Assembly (NCBI RefSeq): GCF_900156505.1
Contig: NZ_FTPR01000001.1
Coordinates: 1,674,001 to 1,738,000 of the forward strand
From: Yoonia rosea
GTDB lineage: Bacteria; Pseudomonadota; Alphaproteobacteria; Rhodobacterales; Rhodobacteraceae
Direction: 5' to 3'
DNA length: 64,000 nt
In this document: positions 46,295 through 55,985 of the stretch, one piece after another
Position numbering within the stretch: the first letter of the stretch is position 1
Layout: every line of letters begins with the position of its first letter
Notes under the pieces: generated by a model
Database searches by the model: none
What the model saw: the letters and a program-made list of their open reading frames with translations, nothing else
What the model was told of the DNA's origin: nothing
Position numbers and translations under genes: made by a program

Positions 46295-46984
46295 ATGTCC
46301 GTAGACGAAGCAACCCGACACTCATTGAAAAACTGTGGCCTGCTGCGCGACCTAGATCAGCGTACGTTGGATGCGGTCGCCCAGAAAATGGCCGTTTTGC
46401 ACATCCCTCGTGGCAAGCTGATCATGATGCATGGCGACGAGACAACCGAAACATATTTCCTGCTCGCCGGAACTGTCATCGGACAGCTCGTGGCAGCGAG
46501 CGGACGCGAAATCCTGTTTACCGAAATTGCACAGGGGGGATATTTCGGAGAACTGGCGTCCTTGGACGGTCATGCCCGATCAATTACAATTTCGGCGCAT
46601 TCAGACTGCGTGTTGGGTCGACTTCAGGGCGCAGATTTCCTTGCGCTTTTGCGCAAGTACCCCCAACTGGCGATCAATCTGGCCACAGATCTTGGCACAC
46701 GCCTGCGGCGCATGAACGACCGGGTGTTCGGACTCGTGGTCCATAACGTCGAAACGCGGGTACGCGTCAAGCTGATGCAACTGGCCCAAGAACAGGAACA
46801 GCTGGTTAACGGCGGAGTGATCACCAATGCCCCAACCCACGAAGTGATCTCGAATTTCATCGGTGCCAACCGCGAGGCCGTCAGCCGCGTTGTTGCCCAA
46901 CTGAACCGCGACGGCGTTATCACGTCGAAACGCGGTGTGATCACGATCAACGATGTCGATGCTTTGCTGGATACCGAAGACTAG
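46295..46984 (+). CDS. Crp/Fnr-family transcriptional regulator
   Basis: A 229-residue regulator with an N-terminal cyclic-nucleotide-binding fold (GKLIMMHGDETTETYFLLAGTVIGQLVAASGREILFTEIAQGGYFGELASLDGHARSITISAHSDCVLGRL region) and a C-terminal Crp helix-turn-helix (HEVISNFIGANREAVSRVVAQLNRDGVI). The Cys cluster of Fnr is missing. Residues GELASLD-x4-RSITISAHSDC resemble the cAMP-binding cassette. It is divergent from the peptide operon across 196 bp, and an adenylate cyclase lies 4 kb downstream. Confidence 0.93.
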   Translation: MSVDEATRHSLKNCGLLRDLDQRTLDAVAQKMAVLHIPRGKLIMMHGDETTETYFLLAGTVIGQLVAASGREILFTEIAQGGYFGELASLDGHARSITISAHSDCVLGRLQGADFLALLRKYPQLAINLATDLGTRLRRMNDRVFGLVVHNVETRVRVKLMQLAQEQEQLVNGGVITNAPTHEVISNFIGANREAVSRVVAQLNRDGVITSKRGVITINDVDALLDTED

Positions 46985-47118
46985 CTTTGAAGTGCGCTGG
47001 CGCACATCGAACCATCTGTGCAGATGATTGAGTGCCGGGACCGTTTAAGCGGAGGTCCCTTTGTTTCAGGGGCCGTGTGCCGCGCCTTTCCAAAACACTG
47101 ATCAAAAAGGGAATTCCC

Positions 47119-49365
47119 ATGGAACGTCATCAAAGAAACCGTCATATCGTCAGCACGCTCTCAGATTTTCACGCCCGCGAAAAAGACGAAGGGCGCATGG
47201 ATCTGGACAATAGCAAGGGCTCAACATCGCTCGCTGGCTGGTTTCTGGGCCCATTGGCTGAAAACCAAGAGGTGCTGGATCGATCCATCACCAAGGCAAT
47301 TGCGGCGCATTGCGATGCACGGCGCGAATATGGTGCGCAGTTTCGTGATCCGCCGTTCGTGACGTCTGAAATCAAGGCCTCTGACGACTATCGCAAAACC
47401 ATCGCCACATTGGACACCAAGTTGGAGGATCTGCTGGGCGCGCTGCACGGCTCCATCCCGCTGTCGAGCTATCGCAACCAGTCGCATATGTATTGGGATA
47501 TCACGATGCCCGGCGCCATCGGGTACTTTGCGGCGATGCTCTATAACCAGAACAACGTCGCCGCCGAAGCGTCACCTGTCACCACCCTGCTTGAAATCGA
47601 GGTTGGCAAGGATCTGGCGCGCATGCTGGGCTATCACGTACCCAGCGACGCGGAGACAGCCCAAGGTGCGCTGACACCATGGGCGCATATCACCTGTGAC
47701 GGATCTGTCGCGAATGGCGAATCCATGTGGGCGGCGCGCAACCTTAAATACATGCCCATCACCATGGCCGAAGCGATCCGCCATGAACCCGACATGGCAG
47801 GTGGCAAGGACGTCAAAGTGAAACTCGCCGATGGACGTTCGGTCAAACTGCTTGATCTGGACTCTTGGGAATTGCTGAACGTCGCAATTGACGATGTCAT
47901 CGCGCTGTCACCGCGCCTGCAATCGGATTTCGGGATCACACCCGAGGCGATCAAGGCAGCCTTGGACAAATACTCTGTCCAGAACCTGGGCCTGGCAGAG
48001 TACCAGCGACGGTTCATCGCAAGAGACACGCAACACCTGCCAGTCGTTCTTGCACCTTCAACTGCGCATTACTCATGGCCCAAAAGTGCGGCGCTGATCG
48101 GGCTGGGCGCCAACCAATTGTGGCGGATCCACGTCGATGAGGACGGACGTATGCGCATGGATCACCTGCGCGAAACCTTGCAGGACTGCCTGGACAACAA
48201 GCGCCCGATCCTCGAAGTGGTCGCCGTCATCGGCTCAACCGAAGAGAGTGCCGTAGATCCGCTGGCCGATATTGTGGAACTGCGCGATGAATTCCGCAGA
48301 AAGGGGCTGGAATTCTCGCTTCACGTTGACGGGGCATGGGGCGGGTACTTTGCCTCGATGCTGCGCGACAGCAAAGAACCGATTGATCCCGATCAGGGCG
48401 GCGCTCTCGAACAGACGCCTGCCATGATCATGAGCGATTATGTCATGCGCCAGTACCGCGCCTTTCCGCACGCTGATACGCAAACCGTTGATCCGCATAA
48501 GGCCGGCTTTATCCCCTACCCCGCCGGTGCGCTTTGCTATCGCAACGGGGCGATGCGCGACATGATCACCTTTACAGCGCCTGTGGTCTATCACGGCGGT
48601 GTTGATCCCACGGTCGGCGTTTACGGAATCGAAGGCTCCAAACCCGGAGCCGCGGCGGCCGGTGTTTATCTCTCCCACGCCATGATCAGACCGGATAAGT
48701 CAGGCTATGGGAAACTGCTGGGTAAATGTATCTTCAACTCCAAACGGCTTTATGCCGAGCTCGTCTCGCTTGATGGCACGGACGATTACATCAAGGTGGT
48801 CCCTTTCCAGCGGCTGCCCTGTGAAAAGGCCGGCAAGGGCGATCACGCGCGTGCCGAAGAGGTCGCCTACATCCGCGAGAATTTCGTACCCCGCGAGAAC
48901 AATGATCTGGTAGAATTCATGCTAAATGATCAAAAAGCGCTGGATTTGTTCAAGGAACTAGGCTCCGATCAGAATATTGTCACCTATGCGGTCAATTTCA
49001 AAACCACAGATGGCTGGAACACGGATGTCACACTGATGAACGCTGTCAACACTGCTATCTACAAGGCCCTGTCGATCAGTACCTTCAACGGTGGCACCGT
49101 TCCAAAAAATCCGATGTTTGTGACCTCTTCTGCCTTCGATGTGCCAAGTTATGGACAAAGTTTTGTGGATGCTTATGGGGCACGCGCCGGGTTGGACCAC
49201 ACGCAAGGAACCGCGATCTCTTTCCTGATCTCAACCACACAGGATCCTTGGGTGTCTGCGACAGCGGAGGGGAACTACCTCCCCCAAGTTGTCGCTGCCT
49301 TCAAAACGGCGGCTAAAACAGCCGTGAACGATGTGCTACGGTTACATGGGCTGACACACGGCTGA
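47119..49365 (+). CDS. group II PLP-dependent decarboxylase (glutamate/aromatic amino-acid decarboxylase-like)
   Basis: A 748-residue fold-type I decarboxylase, well above the 450-620 usual for glutamate or tyrosine decarboxylases. PLP Lys461 in TVDPHKAGFIPYPAG, pyridine-binding Asp404 in LHVDGAWGGYF, and the substrate-side SHMYWDITMPGAIGYFAAMLYNQNNVAAEASPVTTLLE are clear. The extra length is an N-terminal region and a C-terminal domain after residue 600. The substrate is not readable. It stands alone behind the Crp gene. Confidence 0.88.
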   Translation: MERHQRNRHIVSTLSDFHAREKDEGRMDLDNSKGSTSLAGWFLGPLAENQEVLDRSITKAIAAHCDARREYGAQFRDPPFVTSEIKASDDYRKTIATLDTKLEDLLGALHGSIPLSSYRNQSHMYWDITMPGAIGYFAAMLYNQNNVAAEASPVTTLLEIEVGKDLARMLGYHVPSDAETAQGALTPWAHITCDGSVANGESMWAARNLKYMPITMAEAIRHEPDMAGGKDVKVKLADGRSVKLLDLDSWELLNVAIDDVIALSPRLQSDFGITPEAIKAALDKYSVQNLGLAEYQRRFIARDTQHLPVVLAPSTAHYSWPKSAALIGLGANQLWRIHVDEDGRMRMDHLRETLQDCLDNKRPILEVVAVIGSTEESAVDPLADIVELRDEFRRKGLEFSLHVDGAWGGYFASMLRDSKEPIDPDQGGALEQTPAMIMSDYVMRQYRAFPHADTQTVDPHKAGFIPYPAGALCYRNGAMRDMITFTAPVVYHGGVDPTVGVYGIEGSKPGAAAAGVYLSHAMIRPDKSGYGKLLGKCIFNSKRLYAELVSLDGTDDYIKVVPFQRLPCEKAGKGDHARAEEVAYIRENFVPRENNDLVEFMLNDQKALDLFKELGSDQNIVTYAVNFKTTDGWNTDVTLMNAVNTAIYKALSISTFNGGTVPKNPMFVTSSAFDVPSYGQSFVDAYGARAGLDHTQGTAISFLISTTQDPWVSATAEGNYLPQVVAAFKTAAKTAVNDVLRLHGLTHG

Positions 49366-49391
49366 GAAAGAAATGAATGAGAAGGGGCTCT

Positions 49392-50543
49392 ATGCTGAAA
49401 GTTGCAACTGGTTGGTCTGACGACCCTGAGAGTACAACTGCAGTCCAAGAGGCCCTCGACATGGCCGTCTCAATATTGGACGGCCATGTCCCGAAAGCCG
49501 CCCTGGTCTACGCGGCGGTTGATCAGGACCTTTCCGTGATCGGGACAACATTGCGCACGCGCTATCCTGATATCTTGGTGGCAGGCGGCACAACCGATGG
49601 CGAAATCGCTGGCGGTGAAGGGTTTTTGGAAGACAGCCTTGTCATCATGCTCTTTGCGTCAGACAGCCTGGAATTTTCCGTGGGGATCGGGCGCAATGCC
49701 ATTGCAGAGCCTGCCCAATCCACCGCCGATGCCGTTGCCATGGCACGCGCCGGATCAGACAAGGACATAAACCTTGGCATCGCCATGCTGGAAGGTCTGG
49801 GCACGAACATCCATGACCTTGTCGGTGGGCTGCAAAACGCCCTTGGCGCAGGTGTGCCCATTGTCGGCGGCGCAGCGGCCGATCAGCTCCGGTTTCAGGG
49901 CACACGCCAGATCTGCAATGATATCGTGACAAGCGATGCTGTGGTGATCTTGACGGTGCATGGATCTGTCAAGGTGTCGGTCGGCGTGGCCACAGGCTAT
50001 ACCCCGCTGGGTCAGCCGCATCTTGTCACAAAGGCCGAAGGTGCTGTCGTTCATCAGATCGACAACCGCCCCGCAGCCGAGCTTTATGCCGACTACCTGC
50101 AGCAACCATCAATCTTTTATCCGCTCGCGGTGCAGGATGAAACACGGCACTCCTTGGTGCTCAGCTCTCCTTTGAATTTCGATGCCGAGACAGGTGCGCT
50201 GCATCTGGTCAATCCTGTCGCGCAGGGCAGCGTAGTGCAGCTTTCAACAGCATCGCGTCAGGAAATCATTGACGCCGCGCGTAACGCAGTCGGTCAGGCC
50301 GCAGCAGGGATGAAGGACACCCCTGTCGATGCTGCGCTGCTTTTTTCCTGTGCTGGCCGCCGCGCAACACTGGGCACACGCATCCGCGAGGAATACGATA
50401 ACGTCTGCACGATTATCGGACAGGATGTACCCATCGCAGGCTTCTACTGTTACGGTGAAATTGGCCCTGAAAAAGCAGGCGGGCCGTCCTTGACCCATAC
50501 CAATGCATTTGTTGCGGTATTTCTCAGCGCTGCAACGGCCTGA
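49392..50543 (+). CDS. FIST-domain sensory protein
   Basis: A 383-residue cytoplasmic protein with FIST_N (about residues 20-215: ALVYAAVDQDL, VAGGTTDGEIAGGEGFLEDSLVIMLF, GVPIVGGAAADQLRF) and FIST_C (about 220-365: VVHQIDNRPAAELYADYL, FSCAGRRATLG, GFYCYGEIGP). FIST proteins are thought to sense small molecules, perhaps amino acids. It directly precedes an adenylate cyclase by 17 bp, so it may control it. ATG behind GAAGGGG chosen over one five codons earlier. Confidence 0.92.
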   Translation: MLKVATGWSDDPESTTAVQEALDMAVSILDGHVPKAALVYAAVDQDLSVIGTTLRTRYPDILVAGGTTDGEIAGGEGFLEDSLVIMLFASDSLEFSVGIGRNAIAEPAQSTADAVAMARAGSDKDINLGIAMLEGLGTNIHDLVGGLQNALGAGVPIVGGAAADQLRFQGTRQICNDIVTSDAVVILTVHGSVKVSVGVATGYTPLGQPHLVTKAEGAVVHQIDNRPAAELYADYLQQPSIFYPLAVQDETRHSLVLSSPLNFDAETGALHLVNPVAQGSVVQLSTASRQEIIDAARNAVGQAAAGMKDTPVDAALLFSCAGRRATLGTRIREEYDNVCTIIGQDVPIAGFYCYGEIGPEKAGGPSLTHTNAFVAVFLSAATA

Positions 50544-50560
50544 ACCACGAAGAAAGACCC

Positions 50561-51382
50561 ATGACCCATAACCCGGCACCACAGAACAATGAGGTGTTGC
50601 GCCTGCAACGGCGGCTGGCAAAATCGGACATGCGAAGGGCCGAACTCGAACATCTGATCGACACCGGCCAGGCCTTTCAGCGCAGCGTGCTTGCACAGGT
50701 CGAAAAAGCCAAGGCCGAACTGCAAAAGCTCAACGAGCAATTGCAACAAGAACAAGCCCGCAGTGACAAGCTGTTGCGCTCGATCATGCCCAATTCGATT
50801 GCGGAGGAGTTGAAGCGCAATGACGGCGTTACCCCGCGACGTTGCGAAAACGCGACGGTCATGTTTGCCGATTTCGTGGGGTTCACCGCAAAATCCGAAA
50901 CACTCGATCCCTTGGTGCTCTTGCAGGTCCTTGACTACTATTATTCCGAGTTTGACCGCATCACGGCCCGCCACAGCATCGAAAAGGTGAAAACGATCGG
51001 CGATGCCTACATGTGCGTGGCAGGGCTAAACGATGATCCGGCGTCAACCGCCCATGTCATCGCCGCAGCGCAAGAATTCCTTAGCTTTGTCGCGCAGGCC
51101 AGACCACCCGGCCTCGATGCACAAGCCCCCCTGTGGCAAATCAGGATCGGGATCAACTCGGGTCCTGTCTCGACGGGCGTCATCGGGCAGGAGAGACTCA
51201 GTTTTGATGTCTGGGGCGATACGGTCAACATCGCCTCTCGGATCGTCAATGCCAGCACACCCAATGAAATCCGGCTGTCAAGCAGCAGCATCGATTTGCT
51301 GACTGACAAATCAAGTTTTGCATACTGCGGTCAGGTGAATGCAAAAGGACGCGGTATGATTGACCTGTTCTGCCCGGCCTGA
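50561..51382 (+). CDS. class III adenylate cyclase
   Basis: A 273-residue soluble cyclase with an N-terminal coiled coil (about 8-75, VLRLQRRLAKSDMRRAELEHL and on) and a C-terminal cyclase domain. Metal Asp104 (MFADFVGFT) and Asp148 (TIGDAYM), adenine-selecting Asp216 in FDVWGD, and transition-state N223 and R227 in TVNIASR are all present, so it should make cAMP. It forms a pair with the FIST gene; its product could act on the Crp regulator upstream. Confidence 0.93.
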   Translation: MTHNPAPQNNEVLRLQRRLAKSDMRRAELEHLIDTGQAFQRSVLAQVEKAKAELQKLNEQLQQEQARSDKLLRSIMPNSIAEELKRNDGVTPRRCENATVMFADFVGFTAKSETLDPLVLLQVLDYYYSEFDRITARHSIEKVKTIGDAYMCVAGLNDDPASTAHVIAAAQEFLSFVAQARPPGLDAQAPLWQIRIGINSGPVSTGVIGQERLSFDVWGDTVNIASRIVNASTPNEIRLSSSSIDLLTDKSSFAYCGQVNAKGRGMIDLFCPA

Positions 51383-51420
51383 AGGGCCTTGCCACGGCGC
51401 AAACAGCAGCATCAATGAAA

Positions 51421-51446
51421 ACCCCCGCACTGTCCGGTGCGGGGGT
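51421..51446. terminator. bidirectional terminator between the cyclase and autotransporter genes
   Basis: Perfect 10-bp stem ACCCCCGCAC / GTGCGGGGGT with a TGTCCG loop. CGTTTT follows on the plus strand and TTTTCATT on the minus strand. Confidence 0.85.
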
Positions 51447-51472
51447 CGTTTTCCAATCGTCATCCGGTCAGG

Positions 51473-54400
51473 TCAGAAACTGAACTCAACCCGTGCGCTG
51501 GCGCCAAAGGATTCATAGTCGTCGTCACCAATCCCGTCATATTGCATACGCAGCGACAACTGGTTTGCCGCGCCAAATTCATAGCGCGCGCCCAGTGCCA
51601 CCTGGCCCTGGTTGCTTTCTGTCCGGGTCAATCCATCGTCAAAGACCGAAGTTCTGGCCGCGAACCCACCCAGCAGATCAAGTGCGCCATTACTGACAGC
51701 GACAGGCACAACAAAATCCAGACCAAGCGTCGCCTCGGTCGTGGTCACGGTCATCGCGCGAACATCAAATCCGTCCCCGTCGACATAGGCTTCGTTCTCA
51801 TCTGTAACATAGGCAAGATCCAGCATAGGGACCAGCATGAAGCGCTCAAACGCAACCTCACCGGCGACATCAAGTGTCAGAAGACTGCGATCACTGGTGA
51901 ACGTGTCCTCATAGGTGCCCAGCGGCGACAGCGTATTATCACTCTGACCGACAAGATAAGCACCCGAGAAGACCAGTTTTTGGTCCGGTAAGCGCGCCAC
52001 CGCATACGGGCCTGCCAGCCAGCCGTTGCTGTCGAAGGCCATAGGCCCATTGTCGGACGTCATCGTATCGAACTGCGCCATGCCACCGATCAACAGATTC
52101 TCGCCGACCCGGTAGTGCGTGCCAAGGCTCAGGTTGGCGTAGGTGCTTTCGATATTGTCCTGTTTGGTCCATTGCCCTTGTGCAGATAGCCAGACGGGAC
52201 GATCAGGTGATGTGCCAAGCTCAAAATTGCCCGCACCTTGCGTGGCATTGACGTTGAACCGCCCAAGGCTGTCACCCAACAGGAACGCAGAGAGCTTCGG
52301 CTGGGCACGGACCAGCTGCGTGGTTCGTTGGCGCGCCACCTGAGTGATCATCTCTTCGGTTGCAGTCATCGCACCTAGACCGATTGATGCGACTGCGGAG
52401 GCCTCATTGAGGTTTCCAAAGTCATCCTCAGCGACACCCGCCGCCACGCCAATTGTCACAACCTCGGTGCCCAAGGGCGTAATCTGCGCGGTATAGACCG
52501 CCGCTGATCCTGCAAAACTGGTGATATCCGCACCCGTTACGGTCAGATCACCCTGAACAAAGCCGGTGACAGCCTCGGAAAAGGTAAGCGTGATCATGAA
52601 GGGCGTGGCATCAATGATGCTGGAGGGCGCACCACTGATCGTCACCGTTGGGCCATCGTAATCCGGGAAAAGATCCACGGTGGCCGCTGACGAGGTATTG
52701 CCGATGGCATCCGTTGCCGTGACGGTCACGGTGCCCCCTGCCATATCAGCGGCTGAAGTGACGGAATAGGCACCGCCTGTGGCTGTCACAGTTTGCGTGC
52801 TGTTGTCCGGGAAAGTTATGGTGACAGTCGCATCCAGCTCTGCCGTCCCCCCGATTGTCAGCGACCGGTTTGCATTGATCACAGCCGTCGTGATTAAGGG
52901 CACATCCGGTGCCGTTGCTGCGGTGATTGTGACAACAAAGCTTTGCTGCGTGGCAATGTTGCCCGCCGCGTCCGTCGCATCCACCAGCACGGTGTTGGCG
53001 CCAACGGCAAAGTCATACGGGCTGGTGATGGCATCGCCACCCAGCCGGAACACAGGCACAACAACAGGATCAAAGTTGTCGGTCACGGTCGCGGCAAAGG
53101 TCACCGAAGCCGTGCCAAGTGGCCCCGCCTCGGCTGTGATATCAGCCGGCGGCGTAATCACCGGAGCAGTCACATCCCCCGGCGCAGTGACAAAGACCAC
53201 GACGGTATCCGCGACTGAGGCGTCAAACCCGTCATTCACCGTCAGGCTGAACGTCAGAACCGCGTTACTGTCACCGATATTCAATGTCGGCGCTGTGAAT
53301 GAGGGCTGTGCGACCGTTGCATCAAAGCTGACGGTCGGCCCGCCTGTTTGGCTCCATGTGTAGCTGAGCGCCTGACCCGCGTCATTGGCGGTTGATGCGC
53401 TGCCATCCAATGTGACCAAGGAACCATCCGCAACGGACTGATCCACCCCGGCATTGGCAGTGGGTATGGTGTTCGGTGGTGCGGTAACGGTCACCGTGAC
53501 CGTATCAGCGGCCGATGTATCAAAACCATCATCCACCGTCAGACTGAACGTCAGGACCACGTTGCTATCACCAATTTCCAAATTGGGTGAGGTAAATAGC
53601 GGAGAAGGTGTCGACGGGCTCGACAGTGTAACAGGCGGGCCATCTGTCTGCGTCCAGGTGTATGTGAGGCTCTGATTGGCGTCGTTAGGTGTTGAAGCGG
53701 TCCCGTCCAAGCTCACCGTGTTATTTGCTGGCACGATCTGGTCTTCCCCGGCATTTGCGACAGGTGCCGTGTTCCCCGGTGCCTGAACTGTGATCACCAC
53801 CGTGTCAGCGACCGAGAGGTCAAAACCGTCGAAAACCCATAGCTGGAAGGTCAGCGGCATGTCAGCGGCCCCAATCGGCAGGGTCGGCGCCGTGAATGTG
53901 GGCATCACGGTGTCCGCTCCGGTTAGTACAACAGTGCCGCCAGACATTTGCATCCAGCTATAGGTCAGGGTCTGTCCGACATCATTTGCATCCGAGGCAG
54001 AACCATCCAGCGTCACGGACGCAGCAGCGGTGACCGATTGGTCTGGGCCCGCGTCGGCGGTAGGGGCAGTATTTGCGGGGGCCTCAACCGTTACCACCAC
54101 TGTATCAGCCACGGAACTGGCGACACCGTCATTCACGATCAGGCTGAACACCAGCGTGGCATTCGTAGCGCCAATCTCAACGGTCGGGGCCGTAAATGTC
54201 GGCTGGGCCGCTGTCGTACTCGACAGAGTTACCGAAGGGCCGCTGGTCTGGCTCCACTCGAAGGTCAGGGTCTGGCCCGCGTTATTGGAATCAGAGGCCG
54301 TTCCATCCAGTGTCACCGACGCAGCAGACGCAACCGTCTGATCAGTGCCGGCATTTGCCGTTGGGTCGACATTTGCTGGCGGGTTGACCGTGATATCGAC

Positions 54401-55792
54401 CGTGGCGGCAGCAGAATCCTCAAGTCCATCATTCACAACCAGCGAAAAAGTCAGAACCTCGGCAGGGGCACCCGGCACCAGCGTTGGTGCGTTGAACGTT
54501 GGCGATGCAGCGGATTCGCTGGAGAGTGCGACCGTCGTGCCCGCAGTCTGTGACCAGTTATAGGTCAGTGTCTGCCCGGTATCATTCGCACTCGACCCTG
54601 TACTGTTCAGCGTGACCAATTGATCTGCTGCAGCAGTAGTTGGGGTGGCACCTGCCACAGCGGTGGGGGTGGTGTTGGTCGGTGCTGTAATCGTAATCGT
54701 CACGGTATCGGCAACAGATTGCGCGCCGTCATCGTCGGTTGCGACAACCGAGAATATATGCGTGACCGATGCGTCGCTTGTCGTGAGGGAATTATCGGTG
54801 AAGGTCGGGTTCTGTGCGGCGTCATCGCTCAGAACGGCATTGGCACCTGCACCGGTACCGCCTATGCGCGTCCATGCATAGGACGCAACGGTCCCGTCGG
54901 TATCATTGCCCGACCCTAAAAGCTGCACCTGCGTCCCTGAGGGAACACTCGTCGCGACCGCCGATGCGGTCACGGTGGGGGCCGCATTGGGGGGAGGCGT
55001 GATCGTCACAGTCACGGTATCAGCAACCGAGCTGTCACCATCGTCATCCGTAACCACCAAAGAGAATACGTGCGTAACCGACGTATCATTGGAGGTCACC
55101 GAGCTATCGGTGAACGTGGGGCTTACAGCCGCTGGGTCGTTCAGAACAGCATTGGCCCCCAATCCGGTCCCGCCTGTACGCGTCCATGCATAAGACACGA
55201 TTGCGCCGTCACTGTCTGTGCTGCCGGATCCATCAAGTGTCACCTGCGTGCCCGATTGTACCGACTGATTTGATCCTGCATTCGCCGTTGGCGCGACATT
55301 GGGCGCCGTATTGAGGGTGCGGGTGTTCACAACAATTGTATTTGTGACACCCTCAAATGCGACGCGGTAGGTATAGCTTTGACCATCGCCATCGAAAGTC
55401 GCAGACCATTCCAGTTCATAGAGATCTTCGGCAGTGTAGGAGGCCGCATCAGCGCCGACCTGTGAAAGAATGACGACGTTCGAAAACGGGCAATCAGTCT
55501 CCAGATCAGTCACGGTGACTGGATTGAACGTTGTCGTATTATTCGCCGAACTCCACCAGGTGCCGCCAACCGACGTATTGCCGGACGCGCTCGATAAAAA
55601 GCTGATCTCGGCTTCGCCAAAACTGGGGTCATTGTAAGGGTTAAACGCACAAACGGTGGAGCCGCCTGTCACGCCGACAGGTTTGAAGGCCGGTCCATCA
55701 AAGGACGATCCCCCGAACGCATTCACTGACGCGGGCGCGCTTGCCCCTGCTATCAGAATGGTTGCACCCAGAGCTCTCAATAATTTCCGCAT
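51473..55792 (-). CDS. giant autotransporter-type protein with seven PKD/REJ-like repeats
   Basis: A 1439-residue surface protein. Signal peptide MRKLLRALGATILIAGASA, an N-terminal domain to about 165, then seven repeats of about 100 residues, each starting with NxxPTAxAGxxQ and ending with VADTVxVTVxAP. Next come a HYR-like domain (APVITPPADITAEAG), an Ig-like domain (LTIGGTAELDATVTITFPD), a third Ig-like domain (FSEAVTGFVQGDLTVTGADI) and a C-terminal outer-membrane beta-barrel of about 270 residues ending in SF. It should be exported and displayed on the surface, probably for adhesion. Confidence 0.88.
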   Translation of the reverse strand: MRKLLRALGATILIAGASAPASVNAFGGSSFDGPAFKPVGVTGGSTVCAFNPYNDPSFGEAEISFLSSASGNTSVGGTWWSSANNTTTFNPVTVTDLETDCPFSNVVILSQVGADAASYTAEDLYELEWSATFDGDGQSYTYRVAFEGVTNTIVVNTRTLNTAPNVAPTANAGSNQSVQSGTQVTLDGSGSTDSDGAIVSYAWTRTGGTGLGANAVLNDPAAVSPTFTDSSVTSNDTSVTHVFSLVVTDDDGDSSVADTVTVTITPPPNAAPTVTASAVATSVPSGTQVQLLGSGNDTDGTVASYAWTRIGGTGAGANAVLSDDAAQNPTFTDNSLTTSDASVTHIFSVVATDDDGAQSVADTVTITITAPTNTTPTAVAGATPTTAAADQLVTLNSTGSSANDTGQTLTYNWSQTAGTTVALSSESAASPTFNAPTLVPGAPAEVLTFSLVVNDGLEDSAAATVDITVNPPANVDPTANAGTDQTVASAASVTLDGTASDSNNAGQTLTFEWSQTSGPSVTLSSTTAAQPTFTAPTVEIGATNATLVFSLIVNDGVASSVADTVVVTVEAPANTAPTADAGPDQSVTAAASVTLDGSASDANDVGQTLTYSWMQMSGGTVVLTGADTVMPTFTAPTLPIGAADMPLTFQLWVFDGFDLSVADTVVITVQAPGNTAPVANAGEDQIVPANNTVSLDGTASTPNDANQSLTYTWTQTDGPPVTLSSPSTPSPLFTSPNLEIGDSNVVLTFSLTVDDGFDTSAADTVTVTVTAPPNTIPTANAGVDQSVADGSLVTLDGSASTANDAGQALSYTWSQTGGPTVSFDATVAQPSFTAPTLNIGDSNAVLTFSLTVNDGFDASVADTVVVFVTAPGDVTAPVITPPADITAEAGPLGTASVTFAATVTDNFDPVVVPVFRLGGDAITSPYDFAVGANTVLVDATDAAGNIATQQSFVVTITAATAPDVPLITTAVINANRSLTIGGTAELDATVTITFPDNSTQTVTATGGAYSVTSAADMAGGTVTVTATDAIGNTSSAATVDLFPDYDGPTVTISGAPSSIIDATPFMITLTFSEAVTGFVQGDLTVTGADITSFAGSAAVYTAQITPLGTEVVTIGVAAGVAEDDFGNLNEASAVASIGLGAMTATEEMITQVARQRTTQLVRAQPKLSAFLLGDSLGRFNVNATQGAGNFELGTSPDRPVWLSAQGQWTKQDNIESTYANLSLGTHYRVGENLLIGGMAQFDTMTSDNGPMAFDSNGWLAGPYAVARLPDQKLVFSGAYLVGQSDNTLSPLGTYEDTFTSDRSLLTLDVAGEVAFERFMLVPMLDLAYVTDENEAYVDGDGFDVRAMTVTTTEATLGLDFVVPVAVSNGALDLLGGFAARTSVFDDGLTRTESNQGQVALGARYEFGAANQLSLRMQYDGIGDDDYESFGASARVEFSF

Positions 55793-55985
55793 ATGCTTGG
55801 CTTTCAAATTGGCTTGTGCCGGTCATGGCACCGATATGAAACAGGCAATGGCAGATTTGCGCCGAATGAAATGTGCGTTGGGATACAGATCGAGAGCTGC
55901 ACGACCGGTCACTGTGAACACACGACGGCGGGCAGACCAATCAGGTCTCCACTCACCCCGCTCGTCCATATTGATTGGAGTAATA

